This document shows positions 8,665 to 18,616 of a stretch of 64,000 nucleotides of DNA, piece by piece. Origin of the DNA: CBDCZY01 sp965224745. GTDB taxonomy: Bacteria > Pseudomonadota > Gammaproteobacteria > Methylococcales > Methylomonadaceae. The stretch lies in NCBI GenBank assembly GCA_965224745.1, contig CBDCZY010000002.1, positions 1 through 64,000 on the forward strand. Direction: 5' to 3'. Position numbers and translations under genes: made by a program. Below the pieces are notes generated by a model. That model ran no database searches and was not told the DNA's origin. It saw only the letters and a list, made by a program, of their open reading frames with translations. How positions within the stretch are numbered: the first letter of the stretch is position 1; each line of letters starts with the position of its first letter.

Positions 8665-9141
8665 TTAAATATATTTAACCGACAATATTTCATACTCCTG
8701 ATTGCCGCCGGGCGCTTGAACAAGAATAACATCTTCTGCTTCTTTACCAATCATAGCTCGGGCAATTGGAGAACCAATTGAAATACGAAAATTTTTGATA
8801 TCGGCCTCATCTTCTCCAACGATTTGATAGGTAACCTTTTTTTCCGTATCAATATTTTCTAACCCTACGGTAGCTCCAAACACAACCTTACCTGTGGGGG
8901 GCAGTTTTGTGATATCAATAACCTGAGCATTAGACAGCTTTGCTTCAATCTCTCCAATTCGTCCCTCGGCAAAACTTTGCTGCTCGCGTGCAGCATGATA
9001 TTCTGCGTTTTCTTTTAAATCACCATGCTCTCTTGCTTCTGCTATGGCAGCTATGACGCGTGGTCGAACAACTGTTTTGAGTTCATTTAACTCATCCCGA
9101 AGCTTTTCTGCTCCCGAAACAGTCAGTGGTACTTTATCCAT
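8665..9141 (-). CDS. greA: Transcription elongation factor GreA
   Basis: 158 residues, full family length. The N-terminal coiled coil (about 1-75) includes LRDELNELKTVVRPRVIAAI and the acidic tip motif REHGDLKENAEYHAA, which enters the RNA polymerase secondary channel. The C-terminal FKBP-like domain ends EYEILSVKYI. It rescues backtracked polymerase by stimulating transcript cleavage. GGAG lies 8 bases before the ATG. It lies 52 bases downstream of carB, probably in the carAB transcript. Confidence 0.97.
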   Translation of the reverse strand: MDKVPLTVSGAEKLRDELNELKTVVRPRVIAAIAEAREHGDLKENAEYHAAREQQSFAEGRIGEIEAKLSNAQVIDITKLPPTGKVVFGATVGLENIDTEKKVTYQIVGEDEADIKNFRISIGSPIARAMIGKEAEDVILVQAPGGNQEYEILSVKYI

Positions 9142-9193
9142 TGTTAAAACTCCAATACTCTTAAAAATATTTATTCAAAAATTAATAAAATAA

Positions 9194-12100
9194 CTATTCA
9201 GTACCATTCAGGCTGTTATGTAGCATTTGCAAACTATTAATATTGAGGGTTTCTATGTCTGCAACAGAATTACTGATCGCTTTGGCTCCCGCAATGGTCG
9301 TGGTATAGGTGATTCTTCGTTGCAGCGCTTCTCTCCGCAACAAAAATGAGTCTGAAATAGCTTTTTTACCTTCTGTTGTATTAATTATCAGTTGGATTTG
9401 TCCGTTTTTGATCAAATCTACAGTGTTAGGTCTTCCTTCATTCACTTTAAAGACGACTGTACAATTGATGTCAGCCTTTTTGAGAGTATCCGCAGTTCCT
9501 TGCGTCGCAATCAATTCATACCCTCTGGCGACTAACTGTTGTGCGATATCTGGCAACTTTGGCTTATCAGCATCCCGAATACTAATCAATACTTTACCAC
9601 TTGAACCGAAACGTTCGCCATTGGCACGTTGTGCCTTCGCAAATGCCTCCCCAAATGTCATGCCAACTCCCATTACTTCCCCGGTTGACTTCATTTCAGG
9701 CCCCAACAAAGGATCAACACCAGGGAATTTTATAAAAGGGAAAACCGCTTCTTTGACTGCATAATATGCAGGTATTCGCTCTGTTAACACACCTTGTTCA
9801 GCTAGCGTTTTACCTACCATACATCTTGCCGCTATTTTGGCAAGGGGATACCCGGTCGCCTTAGAAACAAAAGGCGCTGTTCGTGAGGCTCTTGGGTTAA
9901 CTTCTAAAATATAAATATCACGACCTTGAATTGCAAATTGCGTATTCATCAATCCAACAACACCTAGGGCTTTGGCCATTTTCTCAACTTGCTCCCGCAA
10001 GCAATCTTGTAAATCCTGATCTAAATCAAAAGGTGGAATCGAACACGCCGAATCGCCTGAATGAACACCAGCTTGCTCAATATGTTGCATCAAGCCACCT
10101 ATTAACACATTTTCACCGTCGCTGATAGCATCTACATCCATTTCTATGGCATCATCAAGGAAGCGATCAAGTAATACAGGCGCTTCATTCGATACACTGA
10201 CTGCTTCTCGCATATATCTGCGAAGCCCATCGTTATCTAAAACAATTTCCATAGCCCGACCACCAAGGACATAAGATGGTCTTACTACTAGCGGGAAACC
10301 CAACTTTTGTGAATGTTGCAAAGCTTCATCTAGCGACCTTGCAGTTGCGTTGGGGGGTTGTTTGAGTCCTAGCCTTTCAATCAGTTTTTGGAAGCGTTCA
10401 CGATCTTCTGCCAAATCAATAGAGTCAGGCGAGGTACCTATAATTGGGACCCCCGCCGCTTCTAATCCTCGTGCTAGTTTTAACGGTGTTTGACCTCCAA
10501 ATTGAACGATGATTCCTTTCGGTTTCTCCAAGCTGACTATTTCTAGTACATCTTCCAGCGTTAATGGTTCAAAATATAATCGATCAGACGTATCAAAATC
10601 AGTAGAAACGGTTTCAGGATTACAATTCACCATAATGGTTTCGAAGCCATCATCCCTGAGAGCCAAAGCAGCATGAACACAGCAATAATCAAATTCGATT
10701 CCCTGTCCTATCCGATTTGGCCCACCCCCTAAAATAACTATCTTGTCGCGATCCGATGGTTTAGCTTCGCATTCTTGCTCATATGTAGAGTAAAGAAACG
10801 CAGTTTCAGTGGCAAATTCTGCACCACAAGAATCGATTCGTTTATATACGGGGCGAATATTCAACTTTTGTCTAACGTTCCTGACATCAAATTCAGATGT
10901 ATCCAGTAACTCAGCTAACCGTAAATCCGAAAACCCTTTACGCTTTAATGCTCTAAGCTCAATTTGGCTTAAAGTTGCTAACGTTTTTGCTTTAAGCGAT
11001 TGCTCAGTCATTACAAGGTCTTCAATTTGCGCTAAAAACCAAGGATCAATACTGCATATATCGTGAATTTCTTCTAACGACAAACCAAGTCGAAAAGCAT
11101 CTGCCAAATACCAAAGTCGATCGCTTCCAGGGTGTCGAAGCTCACCCTGTAGCCTCTCCCGAGCGTCATCCTGTTCCAGATCAATAATTTCTGTTAAACC
11201 ATTGACACCAGTCTCGAGACCACGTAAAGCCTTTTGCAACGATTCTTGAAAAGTCCGTCCGATCGCCATTACCTCGCCCACTGATTTCATTTGGGTCGTC
11301 AAACGATCATCCGCTTTTGGAAATTTTTCGAAGGTAAACCGTGGGATTTTGGTAACAACATAATCTATGGTTGGCTCAAAAGACGCCGGTGATTTACCCG
11401 CTGTAATTTCGTTTCTAAGCTCATCCAAAGTATATCCGACTGCCAATTTAGCGGCCACTTTAGCGATAGGGAAACCGGTTGCTTTGGACGCTAATGCGGA
11501 CGACCTTGAAACCCTCGGGTTCATTTCGATAACAACTAAGCGACCATCTTCAGGATTGATAGCAACTTGAACATTCGAGCCACCAGTATCGACACCTATC
11601 TCGCGTAATACTTTCACCGAGACGTTACGTAAAATTTGATATTCTTTATCGGTCAGCGTTTGAGCAGGAGCGACGGTTATTGAATCGCCTGTATGAACGC
11701 CCATAGGATCAAAGTTTTCTATAGAACAGATAATGATACAGTTATCTTTATGATCCCTGACCACCTCCATTTCAAACTCTTTCCAACCCAGCACCGATTC
11801 TTCAATCAGTAGTTCACGGGTTGGTGATAGTTCCAAACCATTCTCGCAAATATCAACAAATTCTTGGCGGTTATAAGCTATCCCACCGCCCGTTCCTCCC
11901 ATCGTAAATGATGGTCGAATAATAGCAGGGTAACCCACCTCTTCAAGAATTTTTAACGCTTCTTCGATAGAATTTGCAACGGCTGATTGAGGCACTTCGA
12001 AACCAATATTCAACATGGCTTGTCTGAATAAATCACGGTCTTCAGCTTTATCGATTGCTTCCTTGGTAGCGCCGATCATTTCGACGCCAAACTTTCTCAG

Positions 12101-12421
12101 TACCCCATGTTTATCGAGATCTAATGCGCAGTTCAGCGCAGTCTGCCCACCCATCGTTGGAAGCACAGCATCGGGCCGCTCTTTTTCAATAATTTTCGCG
12201 ATGGTTTCCCAATCCAAAGGTTCGATGTAAGTGACATCAGCCATATCGGGATCCGTCATAATGGTGGCGGGATTTGAATTGGCTAAAATAACTTTAAACC
12301 CTTCTTCTTTTAGCGCTTTGCAAGCTTGGGTTCCGGAATAGTCAAATTCGCAGGCTTGACCGATAACAATAGGACCGGCGCCCAGCAACAAAATTGATTT
12401 GATATCGGTTCTTTTCGGCAT
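9194..12421 (-). CDS. carB: Carbamoyl-phosphate synthase large subunit
   Basis: 1075 residues, full length. Two duplicated ATP-grasp halves: the first opens SILLLGAGPIVIGQACEFD, the second KIVILGGGPNRIGQGIEFD (about residue 560). The first half makes carboxyphosphate, the second phosphorylates carbamate. The C-terminal MGS-like allosteric domain (about 940-1075) contains GKVLISIRDADK and VVFKVNEGRPNTVDLI. The product feeds arginine and pyrimidine synthesis. It follows carA by 23 bases. Confidence 0.98.
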   Translation of the reverse strand: MPKRTDIKSILLLGAGPIVIGQACEFDYSGTQACKALKEEGFKVILANSNPATIMTDPDMADVTYIEPLDWETIAKIIEKERPDAVLPTMGGQTALNCALDLDKHGVLRKFGVEMIGATKEAIDKAEDRDLFRQAMLNIGFEVPQSAVANSIEEALKILEEVGYPAIIRPSFTMGGTGGGIAYNRQEFVDICENGLELSPTRELLIEESVLGWKEFEMEVVRDHKDNCIIICSIENFDPMGVHTGDSITVAPAQTLTDKEYQILRNVSVKVLREIGVDTGGSNVQVAINPEDGRLVVIEMNPRVSRSSALASKATGFPIAKVAAKLAVGYTLDELRNEITAGKSPASFEPTIDYVVTKIPRFTFEKFPKADDRLTTQMKSVGEVMAIGRTFQESLQKALRGLETGVNGLTEIIDLEQDDARERLQGELRHPGSDRLWYLADAFRLGLSLEEIHDICSIDPWFLAQIEDLVMTEQSLKAKTLATLSQIELRALKRKGFSDLRLAELLDTSEFDVRNVRQKLNIRPVYKRIDSCGAEFATETAFLYSTYEQECEAKPSDRDKIVILGGGPNRIGQGIEFDYCCVHAALALRDDGFETIMVNCNPETVSTDFDTSDRLYFEPLTLEDVLEIVSLEKPKGIIVQFGGQTPLKLARGLEAAGVPIIGTSPDSIDLAEDRERFQKLIERLGLKQPPNATARSLDEALQHSQKLGFPLVVRPSYVLGGRAMEIVLDNDGLRRYMREAVSVSNEAPVLLDRFLDDAIEMDVDAISDGENVLIGGLMQHIEQAGVHSGDSACSIPPFDLDQDLQDCLREQVEKMAKALGVVGLMNTQFAIQGRDIYILEVNPRASRTAPFVSKATGYPLAKIAARCMVGKTLAEQGVLTERIPAYYAVKEAVFPFIKFPGVDPLLGPEMKSTGEVMGVGMTFGEAFAKAQRANGERFGSSGKVLISIRDADKPKLPDIAQQLVARGYELIATQGTADTLKKADINCTVVFKVNEGRPNTVDLIKNGQIQLIINTTEGKKAISDSFLLRREALQRRITYTTTIAGAKAISNSVADIETLNINSLQMLHNSLNGTE

Positions 12422-12444
12422 TGATTAGGTTTTTAAATGTCAGG

Positions 12445-13587
12445 TTACTTGCTTTGATTAAGCTTCATTTTTTCTATGAAGCGATCAAAAAGCTCAACTA
12501 CATCATGAGGACCAGGACTGGCTTCGGGGTGACCCTGGAAGCCCATAGCTGGGCAATCAGTTCGCTCAATACCTTGCAAACTATGGTCGAATAAGGAATG
12601 ATGCGTGGCAGTTAAATGACCAGGCAAGGTCGATTCATCGACTGCAAAACCATGATTTTGACTACTAGTCATCACTTTTCCAGTCGCTTTCTCAATAACC
12701 GGATGATTAGCTCCATGATGACCAAACTTCATTTTGATCGTCTTAGCGCCGCTTGCAAGTGCCAGCAATTGGTGACCCAAACAAATACCAAAAGTGGGTA
12801 TCCGGTGATCTAAAAAAGTTTTGATGGCACTGATTGCATAATCACATGGCTCAGGGTCTCCCGGCCCATTCGACAAAAAAATACCATCAGGCTTATGAGC
12901 CAAAACAGCCTCAGCACTTGTTTCAGCAGGCACAACGGTCACTTTACATTTTCGATTGGCAAGTAATCTTAAGATATTGCGTTTAACGCCGAAGTCATAA
13001 GCAACGACATGGTAGTTGAAATCAGACAGATGCTGATGCCCTTGTGATAAATCCCAAACATCTTCATCCCATTGGTAGGATTCTGCCACTGTGACCTCCT
13101 TTGCTAAATCCATTCCTTGCAAACCAGGGAAAGATTGTATGGCTTCAGTGACCACCGAATGTTCTAATATTTCACCGATAAAAATACAGCCTGTTTGTGA
13201 TCCTTTTTCTCTGATATTATGCGTCAGCATTCGAGTATCGATGTCCGCAATTGCAACAGTCTGATGCTCAACAAGATAGTCTGACAAGGTTTTTTCTGAA
13301 CGCCAACTACTCACCATCAAGGGTAAATCCCTAATCACCAAGCCACGGGCGTAAATTTTGTTCGATTCATTGTCAGCTGCATTAGTGCCGACATTCCCTA
13401 TATGCGGATAGGTCAAGGTAACGATCTGCTGGGCATAAGAAGGGTCACTCAATATTTCCTGGTAACCTGTCATGGCGGTATTAAAAACGACTTCTCCGAC
13501 TGAGCAGCCTTCAGCACCTATCGATATACCTTTAAAACTTGTGCCATCCTCCAGAACCAGCCAAGCAGTTTTTCTCAAGTTAGCCAC
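12445..13587 (-). CDS. carA: Carbamoyl-phosphate synthase small subunit
   Basis: 380 residues as an open frame. The N-terminal domain is LVLEDGTSFKGISIG; the C-terminal class I glutaminase has the nucleophile in FGICLGHQLLA and the His-Glu pair in GHPEASPGPHD. It supplies ammonia from glutamine to CarB. The frame opens at GTG 13587, but TTG at 13578 (giving MRKTAWLVLEDG) is better spaced from AAGGTGG and fits the usual family N-terminus. The leader carries a terminator-like hairpin (13603-13636). Confidence 0.97.
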   Translation of the reverse strand: MANLRKTAWLVLEDGTSFKGISIGAEGCSVGEVVFNTAMTGYQEILSDPSYAQQIVTLTYPHIGNVGTNAADNESNKIYARGLVIRDLPLMVSSWRSEKTLSDYLVEHQTVAIADIDTRMLTHNIREKGSQTGCIFIGEILEHSVVTEAIQSFPGLQGMDLAKEVTVAESYQWDEDVWDLSQGHQHLSDFNYHVVAYDFGVKRNILRLLANRKCKVTVVPAETSAEAVLAHKPDGIFLSNGPGDPEPCDYAISAIKTFLDHRIPTFGICLGHQLLALASGAKTIKMKFGHHGANHPVIEKATGKVMTSSQNHGFAVDESTLPGHLTATHHSLFDHSLQGIERTDCPAMGFQGHPEASPGPHDVVELFDRFIEKMKLNQSK

Positions 13588-13602
13588 CTTAAATATAGAA
13601 AA

Positions 13603-13636
13603 CGGGAGTCACTTGAGCTATTCAAGATTTCTCCCG
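13603..13636 (-). promoter_or_regulatory. Terminator-like hairpin in the carA leader
   Basis: Minus strand: CGGGAG pairs with CTCCCG, with an inner CTTGA/TCAAG stem, followed by TTTTCTATATTT just before carA. It could be an attenuator or the terminator of the upstream dapB unit. The remaining 13637-13808 gap shows no other element I can support. Confidence 0.5.
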
Positions 13637-13808
13637 CTACCATTAATAATTTTTGTTGTAATGATTTTACGTAATATTGTTCGTTAGGTCTATGGACAAA
13701 CCGAAATTCTGCATTCACCGAACCGACAACATACTGTTTGATGACTAACCAATGAGTGGTTCATTGAGCTGAAACTATACTTCATGTGGCTACGGATGCA
13801 GTATAAAT

Positions 13809-14618
13809 TCAAACTTGTTTTAAATTCAATACATCCTGCATATCATAGAGTCCTTCGGAATGACTCTTAAGCCATAAGGCGGCTCTAATCGCTCCATTAG
13901 CAAAGGTCATACGACTCGTGGCTTTGTGATTAATTTCTACCCTTTCACCTTCGTCTGCAAACATTACCGTATGCTCACCAACGATATCACCGGCACGTAT
14001 TGTAGAAAAGCCTATTGTTTTGCTATCTCTTATCCCTGTATTACCTTCCCGCCCATAAATCGCACTGCTTTCAAAATCTCGTCCTAAGGCCCCAGCAACC
14101 ACTTCACCCATTCGTAACGCTGTTCCTGATGGAGCATCGACCTTATTCCGATGATGCGCCTCAATTATTTCAATATCTACGCTATCTCCCATAACTTTGG
14201 CTGTCATTTCCAAGAGCTTTAAAGATAAGTTGACCCCGACACTCATATTTGGGGCAAATACGACAGGAATAGTTTGACTGGCTGATTGTATTCTTGTTTT
14301 CTGTTGCTCCGAGAAGCCGGTCGTACCAATCACCATGCTTTTATTTGAATACTCACAAACACTCAAGTTTTCTAAGGTCATTTCAGGACGGGTGAAATCA
14401 ATTAATACATCATAGAGATCTTGTGATGCAGTTAAATCTGATGTGACTTCAACGCCAATGTTTGCCATCCCCACTAGAGTACCGACATCCATTCCAATAG
14501 ATTTACTGTCTGGTCTCGATATAGCTACCGTTAAATGACAGTCTTTAGAAGATAATGCGGCTTTTACCAAACATTGCCCCATGCGTCCTGAAACACCTAC
14601 GATAGCGATGCGTAACAT
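13809..14618 (-). CDS. dapB: 4-hydroxy-tetrahydrodipicolinate reductase
   Basis: 269 residues. The N-terminal Rossmann NAD(P)H-binding motif is RIAIVGVSGRMGQ; the catalytic/substrate motif HHRNKVDAPSGTALRMGE is near residue 155. It makes tetrahydrodipicolinate for lysine and meso-diaminopimelate, thus peptidoglycan. The start lies 4 bases after the dnaJ stop, so it is probably expressed with dnaJ, as in Pseudomonas (dnaJ-dapB-carAB). Confidence 0.97.
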   Translation of the reverse strand: MLRIAIVGVSGRMGQCLVKAALSSKDCHLTVAISRPDSKSIGMDVGTLVGMANIGVEVTSDLTASQDLYDVLIDFTRPEMTLENLSVCEYSNKSMVIGTTGFSEQQKTRIQSASQTIPVVFAPNMSVGVNLSLKLLEMTAKVMGDSVDIEIIEAHHRNKVDAPSGTALRMGEVVAGALGRDFESSAIYGREGNTGIRDSKTIGFSTIRAGDIVGEHTVMFADEGERVEINHKATSRMTFANGAIRAALWLKSHSEGLYDMQDVLNLKQV

Positions 14619-14622
14619 GCTT

Positions 14623-15744
14623 TTAACCTGTTAGCTTGTCAAAAAATTGCTTGACACCATCGACCCATGAATGCTCTTGTGGGCTATGTTGGCTGCCACC
14701 ACCACTAAGAGAATCCCTTAACTTTTTAATATATTCTTTTTGCTCTTTGGTCAATCGAACCGGTGTTTCTAGTTGAATTTGACAGAGTAAATCACCAACA
14801 GAGCCGCCTCGAACAGGCTTTACTCCCTTACCTCGTAACCGAAACACTTTACCCGTTTGGGTTTCTGGAGGGATTTTCAACATGACTTTACCATTGAGAG
14901 TTGGCACTTCAAGTTCGCCGCCTAAACAAGCAGTCGGGAAACTGATAGGCACTTCGCAATAAAGATCGGATTCATCTCGCTTAAAAATGTCATGTTCCTT
15001 AACATGTACTTGAACGTACAAATCTCCAGGTGGAGCACCCATTTCGCCTGCCTCACCTTCGCCACTGAGTCGAATCCTATCACCGGTATCAACGCCCGGC
15101 GGAACTTTCACGGAAAGCGTTTTATTTTCTTCGGTTCGACCAGTTCCCTGGCAATTACGGCAGGGATCATTGATCTGCTTTCCAGCACCCCGACAGGTTG
15201 GACATGTTTGTTGAATTGAGAAGAAGCCTTGTTGCATCCTGACATTACCGTGACCGTTGCAAGTCGAACAAGTAACGGGGGTAGAACCTTTTTTTGCACC
15301 TGAACCCTGGCATTCGCCGCAAGTTGACATAACCGGGATACGGATTTTAGCTTCTGTCCCAGCGACAGCCTCTTCTAAAGACAATTCAAGATTGTAGCGA
15401 AGATCAGAACCTCGATTGGTTCCGCCACGGCTTCTACCGCCACCGAAAATATCGCCAAATACATCGCCAAAAATATCACTAAAGGACTCTCCTCCTCCAA
15501 ACCCAGCTCCCTGGGAACCATCAACACCCGCATGACCAAACTGATCGTAAGCTGCTCTTTTTTGCGGATCAGAGAGTACTTCATAAGCCTCTTTAGCTGC
15601 CTTGAATTTAACTTCAGCCTCAGGGTTATCTTTGTTTCTATCGGGGTGATGCTTCATAGCTAACCGGCGATAGCTTTTTTTTATTTCACTATCACTAGCA
15701 TTTTTTTCGACCCCTAGCAGAGCGTAATAATCTTCTTTTGCCAT
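14623..15744 (-). CDS. dnaJ: Chaperone DnaJ
   Basis: 373 residues with all class A Hsp40 parts: J domain with KHHPDRN (residues 1-70), a Gly/Phe-rich linker (about 75-115), four CxxCxGxG zinc repeats (CGECQGSG, CSTCNGHG, CPTCRGAG, CRNCQGTG; about 140-205), and two substrate-binding beta domains. It delivers clients to DnaK and stimulates its ATPase. It lies downstream of dnaK across a hairpin-containing gap of 145 bases. Confidence 0.98.
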   Translation of the reverse strand: MAKEDYYALLGVEKNASDSEIKKSYRRLAMKHHPDRNKDNPEAEVKFKAAKEAYEVLSDPQKRAAYDQFGHAGVDGSQGAGFGGGESFSDIFGDVFGDIFGGGRSRGGTNRGSDLRYNLELSLEEAVAGTEAKIRIPVMSTCGECQGSGAKKGSTPVTCSTCNGHGNVRMQQGFFSIQQTCPTCRGAGKQINDPCRNCQGTGRTEENKTLSVKVPPGVDTGDRIRLSGEGEAGEMGAPPGDLYVQVHVKEHDIFKRDESDLYCEVPISFPTACLGGELEVPTLNGKVMLKIPPETQTGKVFRLRGKGVKPVRGGSVGDLLCQIQLETPVRLTKEQKEYIKKLRDSLSGGGSQHSPQEHSWVDGVKQFFDKLTG

Positions 15745-15836
15745 AATCCAAAAAATAAAAAAACCGCTTACACTATTCGTTTAAGCAGGTTTGTGGATAC
15801 CACTATAAATATTGGGTTGTTGCAGTGAAAGAAATT

Positions 15837-15869
15837 ATCCAGCAGGTTGTTAATAACAACCTGCTGGAT
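15837..15869 (-). promoter_or_regulatory. Perfect 15-bp hairpin between dnaK and dnaJ
   Basis: ATCCAGCAGGTTGTT and its exact reverse complement are separated by a 3-base loop (aat). It starts 20 bases after the dnaK stop. No long U-run follows on the minus strand (AATTTCTTTC), so partial termination or 3'-end protection of the dnaK message are both possible; either would set dnaJ below dnaK. Confidence 0.65.
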
Positions 15870-15889
15870 CTTCTTTCTTAAGTTAACAC

Positions 15890-17836
15890 TTATTTTTTAT
15901 CCTCATCCTTAACTTCTTCAAATTCTGCGTCAACTACATCATCAGCGCTTTCATTGGAAGAAGAGGCTTCCGGATTGGCAGAATCACCCTCGGTAGGGCC
16001 TTCTGAACCGGCCTCTGCCTTTTGAGCATAAACCTTTTCAGCTAACTTACCAGATAATTCGGTTAAAGCAGTCGTTTTGGCTTCAATATTTTCTTTGCTA
16101 TCCGCCTTAACAGCCTCTTTTAACTCGTTGATGGCCGTTTCGATCTGACTTTTTTCATCAGCATCTACCTGGTCACTCAAATCTTCTAATGATTTTTCCG
16201 TTGCATGGATCATAGCATCTGCTTGGTTGCGAGCTGTTACCAATTCATGCAATTTACGATCTTCATCGGCATGAGCTTCAGCATCTTTGATCATACGATC
16301 GACTTCATCATCCGCTAAACCACTTGAGGCTTTGATGACAATCGATTGTTGCTTGCCTGTCGCTTTATCCTTAGCTGAAACATTCAAAATACCGTTGGCA
16401 TCAATATCAAACGTCACTTCGATCTGAGGTACACCGCGTGGAGCTGGCGGAATATCAGCCAAATCAAATCGACCTAACGATTTATTACCCGTTGCCATTT
16501 CGCGCTCACCTTGTAACACATGCACCGTAACGGCCGATTGATTATTTTCAGCCGTTGAAAATACTTGTGAGGCATTGGTTGGGATAGTGGTATTTTTTTC
16601 GATCAACTTGGTCATAACGCCGCCTAAAGTCTCGATACCTAAGGACAAAGGAGTCACATCAAGCAACAACACATCTTTGACATCGCCCCCTAGTACTCCA
16701 GCTTGAACAGCGGCACCCAACGCAACAGCTTCATCGGGGTTAATATCCTTACGTGGTTCTTGGCCGAAGAAATCTTTTACGAATTCTACAACTTTTGGCA
16801 TTCTGGTTTGACCACCGACCAAAATAACATCATCGATGTCGGAATTAGACAAGCCAGCATCTTTCATCGCAGTGTCACAAGGCCCCTTGGTACGCTTGAT
16901 TAATTCTTCAACTAAAGACTCTAGTTTTGCACGAGTCAGTTTAACGTTTAAATGTTTTGGACCAGTCGCATCAGCTGTAATATAAGGCAGATTGACATCA
17001 GTCTGTTGACTGGAAGACAGCTCAATCTTGGCTTTTTCAGCGGCTTCTTTCAATCTTTGCAAAGCTAATGGGTCATTATGTAAATCGACGCTATTTTCCT
17101 TTTTAAATTCATCGGCCAAATAATCGATAATACGTAAATCAAAATCTTCACCACCAAGAAAAGTATCACCATTAGTCGCTAATACTTCAAACTGATGCTC
17201 GCCCTCGATTTCAGCGATTTCTATAATCGAAACGTCAAAGGTTCCACCGCCTAAATCGTAAACAGCGATTTTACGGTCACCTCTGTTCTTATCCATTCCG
17301 AAGGCTAATGCAGCCGCAGTAGGTTCATTGATAATGCGTTTAACATTAAGCCCGGCGATTTTTCCAGCATCTTTGGTAGCTTGGCGTTGTGAATCGTTGA
17401 AATAAGCAGGCACCGTGATAACAGCTTCTTTCACTTCTTCACCCAAATAGGCTTCGGCATCTTTTTTCAATTTCATCAAAACACGTGAAGAAATTTCAGG
17501 TGCAGCCATTTTTTTCCCGTTAACTTCGATCCAAGCGTCACCATTTTCTGCTTCGACGATTTTATACGGGACCATCTTGATATCTTTTTGTACTGCGTCA
17601 TCCTTGAAACGGCGACCAATGAGACGTTTGACAGCGAACAGGGTGTTAATCGGATTAGTCACCGCTTGACGCTTGGCTGATTGTCCAACCAGTACTTCGT
17701 CATCGCCGGTAAATGCAATGACGGACGGTGTGGTTCGCGAGCCTTCGCTATTTTCAATGACTCGTGCTTTACCATTTTCCAGCACGGCCACACAGGAATT
17801 TGTCGTTCCCAAGTCTATACCGATAATTTTTGGCAT
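15890..17836 (-). CDS. dnaK: Chaperone DnaK (Hsp70)
   Basis: 648 residues from the ATG at 17836 (MPKIIGIDLGTTNSCV). The open frame extends 12 bases to a TTG at 17848, but that codon overlaps the GGAG ribosome site. The nucleotide-binding domain covers about 1-380 (phosphate motifs GIDLGTTNS and AVYDLGGGTFDVS), then the linker DVLLLDVTPLSLGIET, the beta-sandwich substrate domain and helical lid, ending in an acidic tail. It works with DnaJ and GrpE in folding and in heat-shock control. It lies 60 bases downstream of grpE. Confidence 0.98.
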   Translation of the reverse strand: MPKIIGIDLGTTNSCVAVLENGKARVIENSEGSRTTPSVIAFTGDDEVLVGQSAKRQAVTNPINTLFAVKRLIGRRFKDDAVQKDIKMVPYKIVEAENGDAWIEVNGKKMAAPEISSRVLMKLKKDAEAYLGEEVKEAVITVPAYFNDSQRQATKDAGKIAGLNVKRIINEPTAAALAFGMDKNRGDRKIAVYDLGGGTFDVSIIEIAEIEGEHQFEVLATNGDTFLGGEDFDLRIIDYLADEFKKENSVDLHNDPLALQRLKEAAEKAKIELSSSQQTDVNLPYITADATGPKHLNVKLTRAKLESLVEELIKRTKGPCDTAMKDAGLSNSDIDDVILVGGQTRMPKVVEFVKDFFGQEPRKDINPDEAVALGAAVQAGVLGGDVKDVLLLDVTPLSLGIETLGGVMTKLIEKNTTIPTNASQVFSTAENNQSAVTVHVLQGEREMATGNKSLGRFDLADIPPAPRGVPQIEVTFDIDANGILNVSAKDKATGKQQSIVIKASSGLADDEVDRMIKDAEAHADEDRKLHELVTARNQADAMIHATEKSLEDLSDQVDADEKSQIETAINELKEAVKADSKENIEAKTTALTELSGKLAEKVYAQKAEAGSEGPTEGDSANPEASSSNESADDVVDAEFEEVKDEDKK

Positions 17837-17896
17837 CGTTTTCTCCAATAAAAATTAAATTCGTTATTTGTTGATGTATGGATGAAAATAATTATT

Positions 17897-18523
17897 TCAA
17901 GCCTGTTCGTCGATTTTAGGGGTATCTTGCGGCGTGCCTTCCATGCCTTTCGCGACGATAACCATCGCCGGCCGAAGCAAACGACCATTCAATACATACC
18001 CTTTTTGTATGCAAGCCATCACAGTGTTGGGAAGAAAATCTGCTGTAGGTTGCATTGAAATAGCCTGATGTAATTCTGGATTGAACGGTTGTCCAACCGG
18101 CTCTAAAACATCAATCTTGAATTTTTCGAAAGCTGCGGTAAATTGGTTGAGGGTCAATTCTGAGCCTTCCCTAAACTTAGTCACTTCAGCGCTATCGCCG
18201 CTTGCTGCTTTGATCCCAAGCTCCAAGCTATCAATTACCGTTAATAATTCTTTGGCAAAACCTTCTAAAGCAAATTTGTGTGCATTTTCCAAATCTTTTT
18301 GAGTCCGTTTTCTCAAGTTATCCATTTCTGCTTGAATTCGAACTAATTTATCCCAGTGGTTTTGAGCTTTTTTTTCTGCTTCCTCAAGTTGCTCTTGGGT
18401 AATCTGTGGAACAGCTTCTTCAGAAGACAAATCTTCAGCTGCTTCTATCGTTTGTTCATCATTCGACACTGGTTGTTGTTGGTTTTCAGACTGAATTGCA
18501 GAAGGATCATTATCTGTACCCAT
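17897..18523 (-). CDS. grpE: Nucleotide exchange factor GrpE
   Basis: 208 residues. An acidic, variable N-terminus (about 1-45) precedes the long dimerising coiled coil (EEAEKKAQNHWDKLVRIQAE and on) and the C-terminal beta domain ending in the family signature VLNGRLLRPAMVIVAKG. It releases ADP from DnaK. GGAGG lies 5 bases upstream of the ATG. The heat-shock promoter at 18620-18647 points at this gene. Confidence 0.97.
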   Translation of the reverse strand: MGTDNDPSAIQSENQQQPVSNDEQTIEAAEDLSSEEAVPQITQEQLEEAEKKAQNHWDKLVRIQAEMDNLRKRTQKDLENAHKFALEGFAKELLTVIDSLELGIKAASGDSAEVTKFREGSELTLNQFTAAFEKFKIDVLEPVGQPFNPELHQAISMQPTADFLPNTVMACIQKGYVLNGRLLRPAMVIVAKGMEGTPQDTPKIDEQA

Positions 18524-18616
18524 TTTTCCTCCAGATAGTAAATAAAGGTTTTAAAATCAAAAATTACTCGAATTTAAGTCCGCTTATGAAACGAGTAGGA
18601 TATAGTGTTGATTTTT

